A DNA stretch of 36,212 bases from Candidatus Fibrimonas termitidis (GTDB lineage Bacteria; Fibrobacterota; Fibrobacteria; Fibrobacterales; Fibrobacteraceae). This document shows positions 1 to 8,387 of the stretch, one piece after another. The translations under genes were made by a program, and so were the position numbers. Location: assembly GCA_001462245.1 (NCBI GenBank), contig LIUG01000179.1, forward strand, positions 1 through 36,212. The letters run 5' to 3'. The notes below the pieces were generated by a model. The model ran no database searches and was not told where the DNA came from. It worked only from the letters and a program-made list of their open reading frames with translations. Numbering within the stretch: the stretch's first letter is position 1; every line of letters begins with the position of its first letter.

Positions 1-495
1 GGGGAACTCGTATTTGGAGAGCAGTTCGCGGATATCCATTTCCACCAGCTCCAACAGGTCGGGGTCTTCGGTCATCATATCTACTTTGTTCATGAAGACG
101 ACTATCGCAGGCACTCCAACTTGGCGGGCAAGCAGTATGTGCTCACGGGTTTGAGGCATGGGGCCGTCTGTCGCCGCCACTACAAGGATTGCGCCGTCCA
201 TCTGGGCCGCGCCCGTGACCATGTTCTTCACATAATCAGCGTGACCCGGGCAGTCAACGTGGGCGTAGTGCCTGTTCTCGCTCTGATACTCTACATGCGA
301 GGTGTTGATGGTGATGCCGCGGGCTTTTTCCTCGGGAGCGTTGTCTATTTCGTCAAATTTCTTGGCACTGGCTAGGCCCTTGGAGGCAAGGGTCGTGCAG
401 ATTGCCGCTGTAAGGGTCGTTTTGCCATGGTCAACATGACCGATGGTGCCGATGTTGCAGTGAGGCTTGTTGCGCTCAAATTTCTCTTTTGCCAT
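1..495 (-). CDS. tuf: Elongation factor Tu, N-terminal part (truncated by window edge)
   Basis: Reverse-strand translation from CAT at 493-495 reads [42 protein letters not shown]...[11 protein letters not shown]...[40 protein letters not shown]1 and G3 motifs present. Confidence 0.97.
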   Translation of the reverse strand, partial: MAKEKFERNKPHCNIGTIGHVDHGKTTLTAAICTTLASKGLASAKKFDEIDNAPEEKARGITINTSHVEYQSENRHYAHVDCPGHADYVKNMVTGAAQMDGAILVVAATDGPMPQTREHILLARQVGVPAIVVFMNKVDMMTEDPDLLELVEMDIRELLSKYEFP

Positions 496-571
496 AACTC
501 ATCTCCAAACAAAATAAAACACAGTACTGTCCAGTTCGTTTTGGCAAAACGAGCCGGACTTTAAATTCTAA

Positions 572-643
<72 letters not shown>

Positions 644-646
644 GAA

Positions 647-729
647 TGGGTGGAAGTGGGTTTGAACCACTGTAGGCGTAAGCCAACGGATTTACAGTCC
701 GTCCCCTTTAACCACTCGGGCACCCACCC
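647..729 (-). tRNA. tRNA-Tyr (anticodon GTA), long variable arm
   Basis: Reverse complement GGGTGGGTGCCCGAGTGGTTAAAGGGGACGGACTGTAAATCCGTTGGCTTACGCCTACAGTGGTTCAAACCCACTTCCACCCA; class II tRNA with GTA anticodon. Confidence 0.95.
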
Positions 730-739
730 AAAGCTCTTC

Positions 740-812
740 AGCCGAAGATAGGACTTGAACCTACGACCGGCTGATTACAAATCAGCTGCTCTACCAGCTG
801 AGCTACTTCGGC
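740..812 (-). tRNA. tRNA-Thr (anticodon TGT)
   Basis: Reverse complement GCCGAAGTAGCTCAGCTGGTAGAGCAGCTGATTTGTAATCAGCCGGTCGTAGGTTCAAGTCCTATCTTCGGCT; TGT anticodon. Confidence 0.95.
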
Positions 813-857
813 AGCTTTTTTACCAATTTATGCGGGGTCGTACAAATCGGAGGATTA

Positions 858-886
858 AATATAGAAAAATTTTGGGGGCTTGTCAA
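858..886 (-). promoter_or_regulatory. Sigma70-type promoter of tRNA-tuf operon
   Basis: Reverse strand TTGACA (886-881), 17 bp spacer, TATATT (863-858), upstream of the tRNA-Thr(TGT) gene. Confidence 0.8.
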
Positions 887-1737
887 GGGCTTAATCTTGT
901 TATTTTCAAAAATCTGCATTCATTTTTAACTAAATCATAAGCTTTTATCGCTTTTTCCAAGGAAGAGAACAGGGAAAAAACGCTCGCTCCGCTGCCGGAC
1001 AGCATGGATTTCCCGCCGCAGGCATTCAATTTTTGCCTGAGCGAGGCTATAAGGGGGAATTTTTCAAAGATGGTGCCTTCAAAATGATTAAAAAAATCCC
1101 ATAAATCGTCTAAGGGGCTGGCGAAAACCCCGTTTTTTATTCCGTTTGCAAAATTTTGCCAACGTTCTTCGCCACCCGGAACAATATCCTTGTAAGCCTC
1201 CGCAGTGGCAACCGTACAGTTTGGGGTAGCTGCAATAACGGCAAATTGAGTGCTGTCTATCGGTTTTTGCGGTGTTAAAATATCGCCTATGCCCTCTGCC
1301 AAAGCCGCCCCGCCTCGTACAAAAAATGCAACATCCGCCCCCAAACCGGCACCTATTCGCTCCAATTCCTCTGTATTTATATTTAGCCCCCATAATTTGT
1401 TCAAAAGCCTCAGTGCCGCCGCTGCGTCGGAACTTCCGCCACCCAAACCCGCACCCAAGGGCAAATTTTTTTCCAAATAAAAATTAACACCGCCAGAAAC
1501 CTTGTATATTTCCTTTAATTTAACGGCCGCTTTATAAATCAAATCTTTTTCCGGCGGATATTCCTGCGGATTATTGTAAGAAACGGTGATTTCCCCACTC
1601 TTGTTCAATTCGCCAAAAAGGACATCGCCAAAGGAGACAGTGTGGAACATGGTGCCGATATTGTGATAGCCGTCTTCTCTTTTTTTTATAACGGATAAAA
1701 ACAGGTTTACTTTTGCAGGAGCAAATTCGTTTAGCAT
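883..1737 (-). CDS. ispE: 4-diphosphocytidyl-2-C-methyl-D-erythritol kinase
   Basis: 284 aa; GHMP kinase motifs FAPAKVNLFLSVIKKREDGYHNI and LPLGAGLGGGSSDAAAALRLLN. Confidence 0.95.
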   Translation of the reverse strand: MLNEFAPAKVNLFLSVIKKREDGYHNIGTMFHTVSFGDVLFGELNKSGEITVSYNNPQEYPPEKDLIYKAAVKLKEIYKVSGGVNFYLEKNLPLGAGLGGGSSDAAAALRLLNKLWGLNINTEELERIGAGLGADVAFFVRGGAALAEGIGDILTPQKPIDSTQFAVIAATPNCTVATAEAYKDIVPGGEERWQNFANGIKNGVFASPLDDLWDFFNHFEGTIFEKFPLIASLRQKLNACGGKSMLSGSGASVFSLFSSLEKAIKAYDLVKNECRFLKITRLSP

Positions 1738-1950
1738 TTATCTTATTCTCTTCACCTTCAATGTTCTGTTTTGCCCCTCTTCGGTTGGCGTAAGTTTTAC
1801 TTTGGAATAAGATAGCATTCTGCGTCTTTCTTCTCTTCTTTTAAAAATTTGACCGAATTTTAATTTTGCCACAAACAAGATCAGCATAAAAAATACGAAT
1901 ACAAAGAACCATATATAATATATAGTATCGCTTGTCTCTTGAATTTCCAT
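1738..1950 (-). CDS. Small single-TM hypothetical protein
   Basis: 70 aa ORF with a TM segment (IYYIWFFVFVFFMLILFVA), abutting ispE and pssA on the same strand. Confidence 0.6.
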   Translation of the reverse strand: MEIQETSDTIYYIWFFVFVFFMLILFVAKLKFGQIFKRREERRRMLSYSKVKLTPTEEGQNRTLKVKRIR

Positions 1951-2739
1951 TTAAGCCTCCGCTTCGTGCTTTGCCGTGCTTTTATTTCCTTGGTCGCTTA
2001 TTATGGTTTTCCGGTTTATTATTCCGTAGCCAAAGCCTATTATAAAGTAAATTAAAACCAAGGACATTAAATATTCCGGTATAGTTGTGGTAAAGCCCGC
2101 TACGTAAGCGATTGCTATATTTGTCATCTGATATATGTTTACTATAAGGCTTTTGCGTTTTTTGAGTTTTGCGAGGAAGAGCGGGCTAACCATCAATATT
2201 CCGGTTAAGACCAAGACAGCGAGAGGAATATAGAGTATATCCGGGCAGGAGTTGAAAAAACCGTATTTGCATAGCAAAACCATGAGCAGGGCATTTGTTA
2301 CGCCTGCAAAAGTTGAAGGCATTCCGGAAAAGTAGTCCGGGTAGGAGTCGCTATCCATTGCATTGTATTTGGCAAGTCTCATGGCTGCGCATATCATATA
2401 GACGGCTGCTCCTGCGAAAACGGCAACTTTGTGGGCATCATACCAATCTGTTGCAAAGTCTTTGTAGGCAAACATTATCAAAAAGGCGGGTGCTATACCA
2501 AAAGCTATTAAATCCGCAAGGCTATCGAACTGCGCTCCGAAATCAGAGCTGGCATTAAAGGCTCTTGCGGCAAAGCCGTCAAGTTTATCCAGAAGCGTAC
2601 AAAAAATTATGAATTGCGCTCCCCAAAAAATAGCCTTTTCGGTGCCAAACAAACCGGCAGACCAGCATATAGAGGCTGCTCCGAGCAGAAAATTTATGCT
2701 TGTGAAGGCGTTAGGGACAATGAATTTTGCTCTTTGCAT
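1951..2739 (-). CDS. pssA: CDP-diacylglycerol-serine O-phosphatidyltransferase
   Basis: CDP-alcohol phosphatidyltransferase signature DKLDGFAARAFNASSDFGAQFDSLADLIAFGIAPA; multi-TM. Start placed at MQRAKFIVPNAFTSINFLLG (2739); the track's longer start is at 2802. Confidence 0.88.
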   Translation of the reverse strand: MQRAKFIVPNAFTSINFLLGAASICWSAGLFGTEKAIFWGAQFIIFCTLLDKLDGFAARAFNASSDFGAQFDSLADLIAFGIAPAFLIMFAYKDFATDWYDAHKVAVFAGAAVYMICAAMRLAKYNAMDSDSYPDYFSGMPSTFAGVTNALLMVLLCKYGFFNSCPDILYIPLAVLVLTGILMVSPLFLAKLKKRKSLIVNIYQMTNIAIAYVAGFTTTIPEYLMSLVLIYFIIGFGYGIINRKTIISDQGNKSTAKHEAEA

Positions 2740-2774
2740 AGAGGGAATATAGAAATTTGCTACGCAGGCTGCCC

Positions 2775-5111
2775 CTAACGTATCACGCCTATCCGCACCC
2801 ATTTTTCCTTGTTTTTGCCGCTCTCTTTGAATTTTACGGTTAATCTTGCGCTGTAAACATCGCTGCCCAGTTTTGAAAAATTCAAACCCTCTATTTGGTT
2901 TGCGCCGTTGTCCACATTTGAAACGCTTTGGCTGAATACCTTGAAGCCTGTTATGTCAAAAACATCCAGTGTTGCACTGGCTGCCGGAGCCAAAATTCTA
3001 AATCTCATTGCGGCTTTGCCTCCTCTAACCGGGCTTGGGTAAATAAAGAATTCCGAGATTTCGTCTTTTTGGGAGGCTTTCGAAGGATCCGGTTTTGAAA
3101 ACTCCTTTGCTTCCGGTAAATAAAAAGCTTTTATAGACTCTCTGTGCATAGCGAACAAATATTTGGTGTCTTTGCGCAAAAGAAACATCGGAGCGGGGTC
3201 GTCATAAATAAAGGCTCCTGCCGTTATGGGGAACTCATCTTTTAGCAATTTGCCTTTGCTGTTCACCGCTAAAATCAAACCGTTGTTTACAGGAATTAGA
3301 ATTTCAAGGGTATCGTTTCCGGTAATGTCTATTGCGAGCGGCTTTGAGCGGAAATTCGTAAAAGGTTCTCCGTTGGATAGCAACACAGGGAAATTCGGCA
3401 ATGGAACTCCATTGGAATCCACAGCGTAAAGGCGATTGTTGCCCAAAAATATTGCCTCTTCAACACCATCGCTGTTTATGTCTGCGCAAATAGGCAAAAA
3501 TTTTTCGTTTCCAAGATTGTAGTTTTTGGCTCTGTCCGGTTTTAAACAATTAGTTTGCGGAATTTGATACTCATCAAAATCTTCTTTTTTTGGCGGGTCA
3601 AATGGCAATGACTCTATTGGAATTGGTCTTGCGTATTTCCCTATCCACTCTATTTTCACAGGAATTTTCAAGGCCCGCCAAGTTGTAACGCTATCGCCGA
3701 TAATCCCATTAAAGGATTTTTCTTCTTTTGCTCCCGCCGGTATTTTTGCGGTTATTTTAATTCCGGAATATCCGCCAAAAGCGGAACCCGTATTGCCATA
3801 GCCGGAAGGATTTATGGAAAATACGGTATCGGACTTTGTTCTTTTGTGCGGAATTAAATCGCTGCCGCTGCCAAAATAAAAATAGCTCTCTCCGCCGCTC
3901 CTGAACTCCTTTCCCAAACCGAGAATTCCGCTCGCTTCAATCAAGGCCATGCCATATTGATGGTCCCTGAACGTGTCTCCCCCCCAAGCATTCACCGCTC
4001 CAAAAGAGAGAAGTTCTTTGACATACCAATCATTTATACGCCACGCCGCTATGCCGCTTGCGGGGAGCGCAACGTCTATATGCGAACTGTCTATTGCTCC
4101 GCCTTCTTGGCAGGTTTTTTGCCTATTTTCCAGCAAAATATATTCATTGTGATTTATGGGAATTTTCACTATTTGCGGAGTGCAAAACTCATCGCAAGCC
4201 GCTGCGCAAATTTCCACAGTTTCGTTTGAACCCGGGGAAATCTCTTTTACACTCACCCACCCCTTGTAAGCCCTCATCCATGCGCTTGGCAAAGTTGGCC
4301 TAAACCCATCTCCGGCATTGTATCCGGCAAAATCCATTCCGTCAAAATAACCCAACCTTGAAAAGCCTTTTACCACATCAAATGAATACGGCAAGCCCAA
4401 TTCTCGCCCTATTTGGCTGGTTATTGTTCCTTCAATGCCCCATTTCAAACCGTCTTGGTTGGCGGTTTCGCTTGTGACCATCACGGATGTTATGGTATCT
4501 CCTTCCGAGACTTCAAAGCCCCTCCAAAACTCCCCCCATGAGGTATCTATATGAGCATCTGTAAAATCCCCCGGAGTGTTTGCGCCCCGGGTTCCCATTG
4601 TTCCGCCATCCACAAGGCGGGAGCTTCCCGCATGGGCAATTAGAATAACCCTTTTTGAGAAAGCTGAGGCTGTAGCATCAAGCGGTTTATCCGGATCATC
4701 TTTTGCCAGTTTCAAAACGTCGTTCACAAAGCGAGCATAATCCGCAGCCCTAACGGAATCGAATTCCGCCATTTTTTCGCCTTCTTTGCGACTGGTGCGG
4801 TTATAGCTGATTATTTCCTTATCCAATTTGTAAGGGGCTTTGTTTTTAGGATAAATTTCGGCGTTAATTGACACTTTGCCACTGCTGGCTTGTTCAAAAT
4901 AATTCTTTGCAAAGTTTATATGCTTTTCCCAATAAGCAACATCGCCGCGAGACGAGTCAAAGGTTCCAAGCCCTGTAGTGAGGGAGTTATTGGGGTTTTC
5001 CCTTTTAAATTCAACTCTTAAAACACGGATATCGAGCTGCTCTATTGCAAAAGCATTCAAAACCAGAAAGAACAGCAATGATGTTTTTCCCATGTAATCG
5101 GTTATCGGCAA
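2775..5111 (-). CDS. M6/immune-inhibitor-A-like secreted protein, predicted catalytically inactive, with FG-GAP/VCBS-like segment and C-terminal sorting-like domain
   Basis: 778 aa, signal peptide; GTITSQIGRELGLPYSFD...FDGMDFAGYNAG...LPSAWMRAYKGWV resembles the M6 core but lacks HExxH; ICADINSDGVEEAIFLGNNRLYAVDSNG repeat; C-terminal YPSPVRGGKAAMRFRI... module. Start TTG 5111 or ATG 5093. Confidence 0.75.
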   Translation of the reverse strand: MPITDYMGKTSLLFFLVLNAFAIEQLDIRVLRVEFKRENPNNSLTTGLGTFDSSRGDVAYWEKHINFAKNYFEQASSGKVSINAEIYPKNKAPYKLDKEIISYNRTSRKEGEKMAEFDSVRAADYARFVNDVLKLAKDDPDKPLDATASAFSKRVILIAHAGSSRLVDGGTMGTRGANTPGDFTDAHIDTSWGEFWRGFEVSEGDTITSVMVTSETANQDGLKWGIEGTITSQIGRELGLPYSFDVVKGFSRLGYFDGMDFAGYNAGDGFRPTLPSAWMRAYKGWVSVKEISPGSNETVEICAAACDEFCTPQIVKIPINHNEYILLENRQKTCQEGGAIDSSHIDVALPASGIAAWRINDWYVKELLSFGAVNAWGGDTFRDHQYGMALIEASGILGLGKEFRSGGESYFYFGSGSDLIPHKRTKSDTVFSINPSGYGNTGSAFGGYSGIKITAKIPAGAKEEKSFNGIIGDSVTTWRALKIPVKIEWIGKYARPIPIESLPFDPPKKEDFDEYQIPQTNCLKPDRAKNYNLGNEKFLPICADINSDGVEEAIFLGNNRLYAVDSNGVPLPNFPVLLSNGEPFTNFRSKPLAIDITGNDTLEILIPVNNGLILAVNSKGKLLKDEFPITAGAFIYDDPAPMFLLRKDTKYLFAMHRESIKAFYLPEAKEFSKPDPSKASQKDEISEFFIYPSPVRGGKAAMRFRILAPAASATLDVFDITGFKVFSQSVSNVDNGANQIEGLNFSKLGSDVYSARLTVKFKESGKNKEKWVRIGVIR

Positions 5112-5146
5112 TCTTACTCCTCATTGGTGAAATTAGAAATTCTTGA

Positions 5147-5518
5147 GTGGAAAATAACTATGTTTCCTTTATGTCTCTCATTGAGAAAAATTGGCATTTG
5201 GTGGAAGAGATGACCGAGCGGCTTAAAGAATTGAAGCCTTACAAGGTTATTTTATTCGGTTCTTACGCCAATGGCAGCCCAACAGAAGACAGCGACCTTG
5301 ATGTAGCGGTTATTTTGGATTCAAATGATTTTGTCAAGAGTTTTACGGAGAAGATGGAGAGAAAAAAGCCTATTGTTGTTTCCATAAGAAATATTCGTTA
5401 TCAAATACCAATGGATATAAAGGTTTATTCAAAAGCAGAATTTGCATATTTAGAAAAACAGAATAATTATTTCATTAATGAGATAAACAAAACGGGCAAG
5501 ATACTTTATGAAAGATAA
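5147..5518 (+). CDS. MNT-type nucleotidyltransferase (minimal NTase; HEPN/MNT antitoxin-like)
   Basis: 123 aa with KVILFGSYANGSPTEDSDLDVAVIL (GSx10DxD pol-beta NTase motif). Confidence 0.85.
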   Translation: MENNYVSFMSLIEKNWHLVEEMTERLKELKPYKVILFGSYANGSPTEDSDLDVAVILDSNDFVKSFTEKMERKKPIVVSIRNIRYQIPMDIKVYSKAEFAYLEKQNNYFINEINKTGKILYER

Positions 5519-5555
5519 AACTTCCATAACCCATGATACACCCCATATATTATGC

Positions 5556-5584
5556 TTGACAAGCCCGCAAATTTTTTTTATATT
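5556..5584 (+). promoter_or_regulatory. Sigma70-type promoter upstream of FISUMP gene
   Basis: TTGACA (5556-5561), 17 bp spacer, TATATT (5579-5584). Confidence 0.75.
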
Positions 5585-5750
5585 TATACTCATGATGATG
5601 TACAATACCCGAAATACAGGAGCTTGCGGTGCAGGCTATGCCTGTTGCTTATGACATAAGCGTGAACAATGTCATCAAATTAAATGTATATTCTGCTCCG
5701 TTTTTTCCATACATAAGTCCAAAATTCCCAATTAAATCAAGGAGTTCGTT

Positions 5751-7694
5751 ATGAACAAGTTCAGAATAGTGCTTAAAAGCATTTTCCTAGCCTCGACTTT
5801 TGTCATAAGCGCATTTGCAGAGGACAAGGATACGGCATTTGTGCCGTTCACGGTTAACGTTGACGCTGTCGCTACGGCACGGCTTGACGGCGTTGATAAG
5901 TTTGAAAAGCAGGTGAGGGCGGGTTATATAGATACCCTGCACATCATCACCGAAGGGGATCCCCTTTTGGCTAGGCCGGGCAAGACGCCAAATCCGGTGG
6001 TAATGCATAGCTCTCGAGGGAAAATATCATTGGAGTTGTCCCAGCAGTTTAGGAGTGCGGATATTGCTTTGTATTCGCTGAACGGGAAGCAGGTTTTGCG
6101 TGGCAGCGGTGAACACCCTAACCTTGCTATGGGAGTTTATTTGCTGTCGGTGAGGGGGGTTGGTGGGAGTACTTTTACTACTCGTTTTGCCCATAGCGGG
6201 GGCGGGTTGAATATTGATGTGGGGTTTGGGAGTGGAGGCACTGCCTCTCTGCTGGAAAGAGCAATTCCCGGGAATTGGACTATAACTGTTTCGGCAGAGG
6301 GGTATTTGGATACCTTGTATGTGTTTTTCCCTGAGACGGGGTGGGGGAATACTCCGGTGCAGATTATAACTCTGGTTCCGCCATCGCCAAGTTCAAGTTC
6401 TTCCGTTGACTGTCCAATTTCATCAGTTTCAAATGGCTCAGTGACTTGCGGTGGTCAAACATATAGGACTGTGAATATAGGCGGTCAAATTTGGTTTGCA
6501 GAGAATTTGAATTACAATGCAAGCGGCAGTAAATGCTATGATAATGACCCATCCAATTGTGTAATTTACGGCAGGCTTTACAATTGGGCAACGGCCATGA
6601 CTGCTTGCCCTTCTGGATGGCATTTGCCAAGCAAAGCGGAGTGGGAAGTGATGACGGCTTATATCGGCGGTTGGGACACAGAGGGAAAGAAACTGAAAGC
6701 AACAAGTGGCTGGAACAATATAAGTGACTGGAATAATATTGATGTTAGTGGCAATGGCTCGGACGATTATGGCTTTTCCGCTCTCCCAGGTGGCTACGGT
6801 TATTCCAGTGGTTCTTTTTACGGCATCGGCGATTATGCTCGTTGGTGGGTTGCCAGTGAATATGAGGAAAACGGTAGTTACGCTTACTACCGACATATGT
6901 TCGGAAATGTCGCCTACTGGGAAAACTACGATAAGTCTTACTTCTTGTTTAACGTTCGTTGTGTCCATGGCTCAAATTCGTATGTTCAAAGTTCCAGTTC
7001 GTCTATTATTTCAAGTTCTAGTTCGTTTGTTCAAAATTCCAGTTCTTCTGTTGGCTATAGCGGTTCATACGGTTCCATATCCTATGGCGGGCAGACATAC
7101 AAAACCGTTGTAATAGGTACTCAAGTTTGGTTTGCGGAGAATTTGAATTACAATGCAAGCGGCAGTAAATGCTATGATAATGACCCATACAACTGCGTAA
7201 CCTATGGCAAGTTATATGATTGGGCAACAGCTATGGCTTTGTCTAGTGATTGCAACTTCAATACTTGTTCAAGCCAAATGCAATCTAAGCATCAAGGAAT
7301 ATGTCCTTCCGGCTGGCATATTCCTACGAATGAAGACTGGGATAAATTATACCGTTATGCAGATGGTACAAGTGGCACGGAAAGTCCTTACACTAGTTCT
7401 ACAGCAGGCAGGTACTTAAAGGCTAAGAGTGGCTGGGGTAGTTGTGGTCCTTCTAATGCTTCTTGGTTGTGCGAGGACACGTACGGGTTTTCCGCACTGC
7501 CGGGTGGTCTCGGCTTCTCGGACGGTAGTTTTAACGGTATCGGTAACAGCGGTCGCTGGTGGAGTGCTAGTGAGTACAATATCAACGGGGCCTACGCAAA
7601 GGGCATGAGCAACAGCAACAACCAGGGTGCAAGCTGGAGCACTAACGATAGTAAGAGTTATTACTTATTCTCTGTTCGCTGTGTTCAAGACTGA
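5751..7694 (+). CDS. Secreted protein with two FISUMP domains joined by Ser-rich linkers
   Basis: 647 aa; signal peptide; two copies of GGQTY(R/K)TV.IG.Q.WFAENLNYNASGSKCYDNDP...GFSALPGG...GRWW.ASEY...VRCV; linkers PPSPSSSSS and SSSSSIISSSSSFVQNSSSS. Confidence 0.93.
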   Translation: MNKFRIVLKSIFLASTFVISAFAEDKDTAFVPFTVNVDAVATARLDGVDKFEKQVRAGYIDTLHIITEGDPLLARPGKTPNPVVMHSSRGKISLELSQQFRSADIALYSLNGKQVLRGSGEHPNLAMGVYLLSVRGVGGSTFTTRFAHSGGGLNIDVGFGSGGTASLLERAIPGNWTITVSAEGYLDTLYVFFPETGWGNTPVQIITLVPPSPSSSSSVDCPISSVSNGSVTCGGQTYRTVNIGGQIWFAENLNYNASGSKCYDNDPSNCVIYGRLYNWATAMTACPSGWHLPSKAEWEVMTAYIGGWDTEGKKLKATSGWNNISDWNNIDVSGNGSDDYGFSALPGGYGYSSGSFYGIGDYARWWVASEYEENGSYAYYRHMFGNVAYWENYDKSYFLFNVRCVHGSNSYVQSSSSSIISSSSSFVQNSSSSVGYSGSYGSISYGGQTYKTVVIGTQVWFAENLNYNASGSKCYDNDPYNCVTYGKLYDWATAMALSSDCNFNTCSSQMQSKHQGICPSGWHIPTNEDWDKLYRYADGTSGTESPYTSSTAGRYLKAKSGWGSCGPSNASWLCEDTYGFSALPGGLGFSDGSFNGIGNSGRWWSASEYNINGAYAKGMSNSNNQGASWSTNDSKSYYLFSVRCVQD

Positions 7695-7739
7695 GCAGGT
7701 GGCGATAGATGAGATTTTTTTGAAAATGGAGATTTTGGA

Positions 7740-8387
7740 ATGCTTGAATTGAGAAACATACACAAATCCTTCGGTGATGTCCGAGTTCTGAACGGAGTTA
7801 ACTTTCGTTTGGAAAAGGGGTTTGTATATACGCTTGTTGGTGGCAATGGGTCGGGGAAGACGACTTTAGTTAATGTTATTTCTGGTTTTATAAGGCCGGA
7901 TGAAGGAAGTGTGGAGTTGAAAGGGAAAAGAATTGCCAAGTTTTTGCCTTTTCGTGTGAATAGGTTGGGTATTGGGCGGACTTTTCAAGACTTGCGGCTC
8001 GCCACGCAAATGACTGTTTACGAGAATATTTTATTGGCATTGGAAAAGAGAAAATTTGCCTATCCAAATAAAGACCAGCAGAGTCACGTGGATGAAATAT
8101 TAAAAATAGTTTCTCTATCGGAAAAGCGTAACGAATTGGCAGGTGAAATTTCCTATGGGCAGCAGAAATTGCTGACTATAGGCTGTTGCATTGCCAACAA
8201 TGCGGATATGCTTTTGATTGACGAACCGGTCGCGGGAATTGACAAAGACAACCGATTGAAAATAATCCAATTGGTTAAGCAGTTGAAACGAGAAGGAAAA
8301 ACCATCTTGCAGATTGAACACCATCACGACTACATCAAAGAAACAAGCGACCATATCTTACAAATGGAAAAAGGAGTTTTATGCTAA
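7740..8387 (+). CDS. Branched-chain amino-acid-type ABC transporter ATPase (LivG-like)
   Basis: Walker A GGNGSGKTT, GIGRTFQDLRL (LivG-like), ISYGQQKLL signature, Walker B MLLIDEP. Confidence 0.9.
   Translation: MLELRNIHKSFGDVRVLNGVNFRLEKGFVYTLVGGNGSGKTTLVNVISGFIRPDEGSVELKGKRIAKFLPFRVNRLGIGRTFQDLRLATQMTVYENILLALEKRKFAYPNKDQQSHVDEILKIVSLSEKRNELAGEISYGQQKLLTIGCCIANNADMLLIDEPVAGIDKDNRLKIIQLVKQLKREGKTILQIEHHHDYIKETSDHILQMEKGVLC

Noticed and set aside
121-375. 84-aa + strand ORF antisense to tuf
   Set aside because: Lies wholly within the conserved EF-Tu coding region on the opposite strand.
6438-7227. Several ORFs (113, 176, 129, 69 aa) in alternate frames of the FISUMP gene
   Set aside because: No family resemblance; repeat-derived shadow ORFs.
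5751-7694. Possible diversity-generating retroelement target, from the repeated WW.ASEY/VRCV C-lectin-like ends
   Set aside because: No reverse transcriptase or template-repeat/variable-repeat pair seen in the window.
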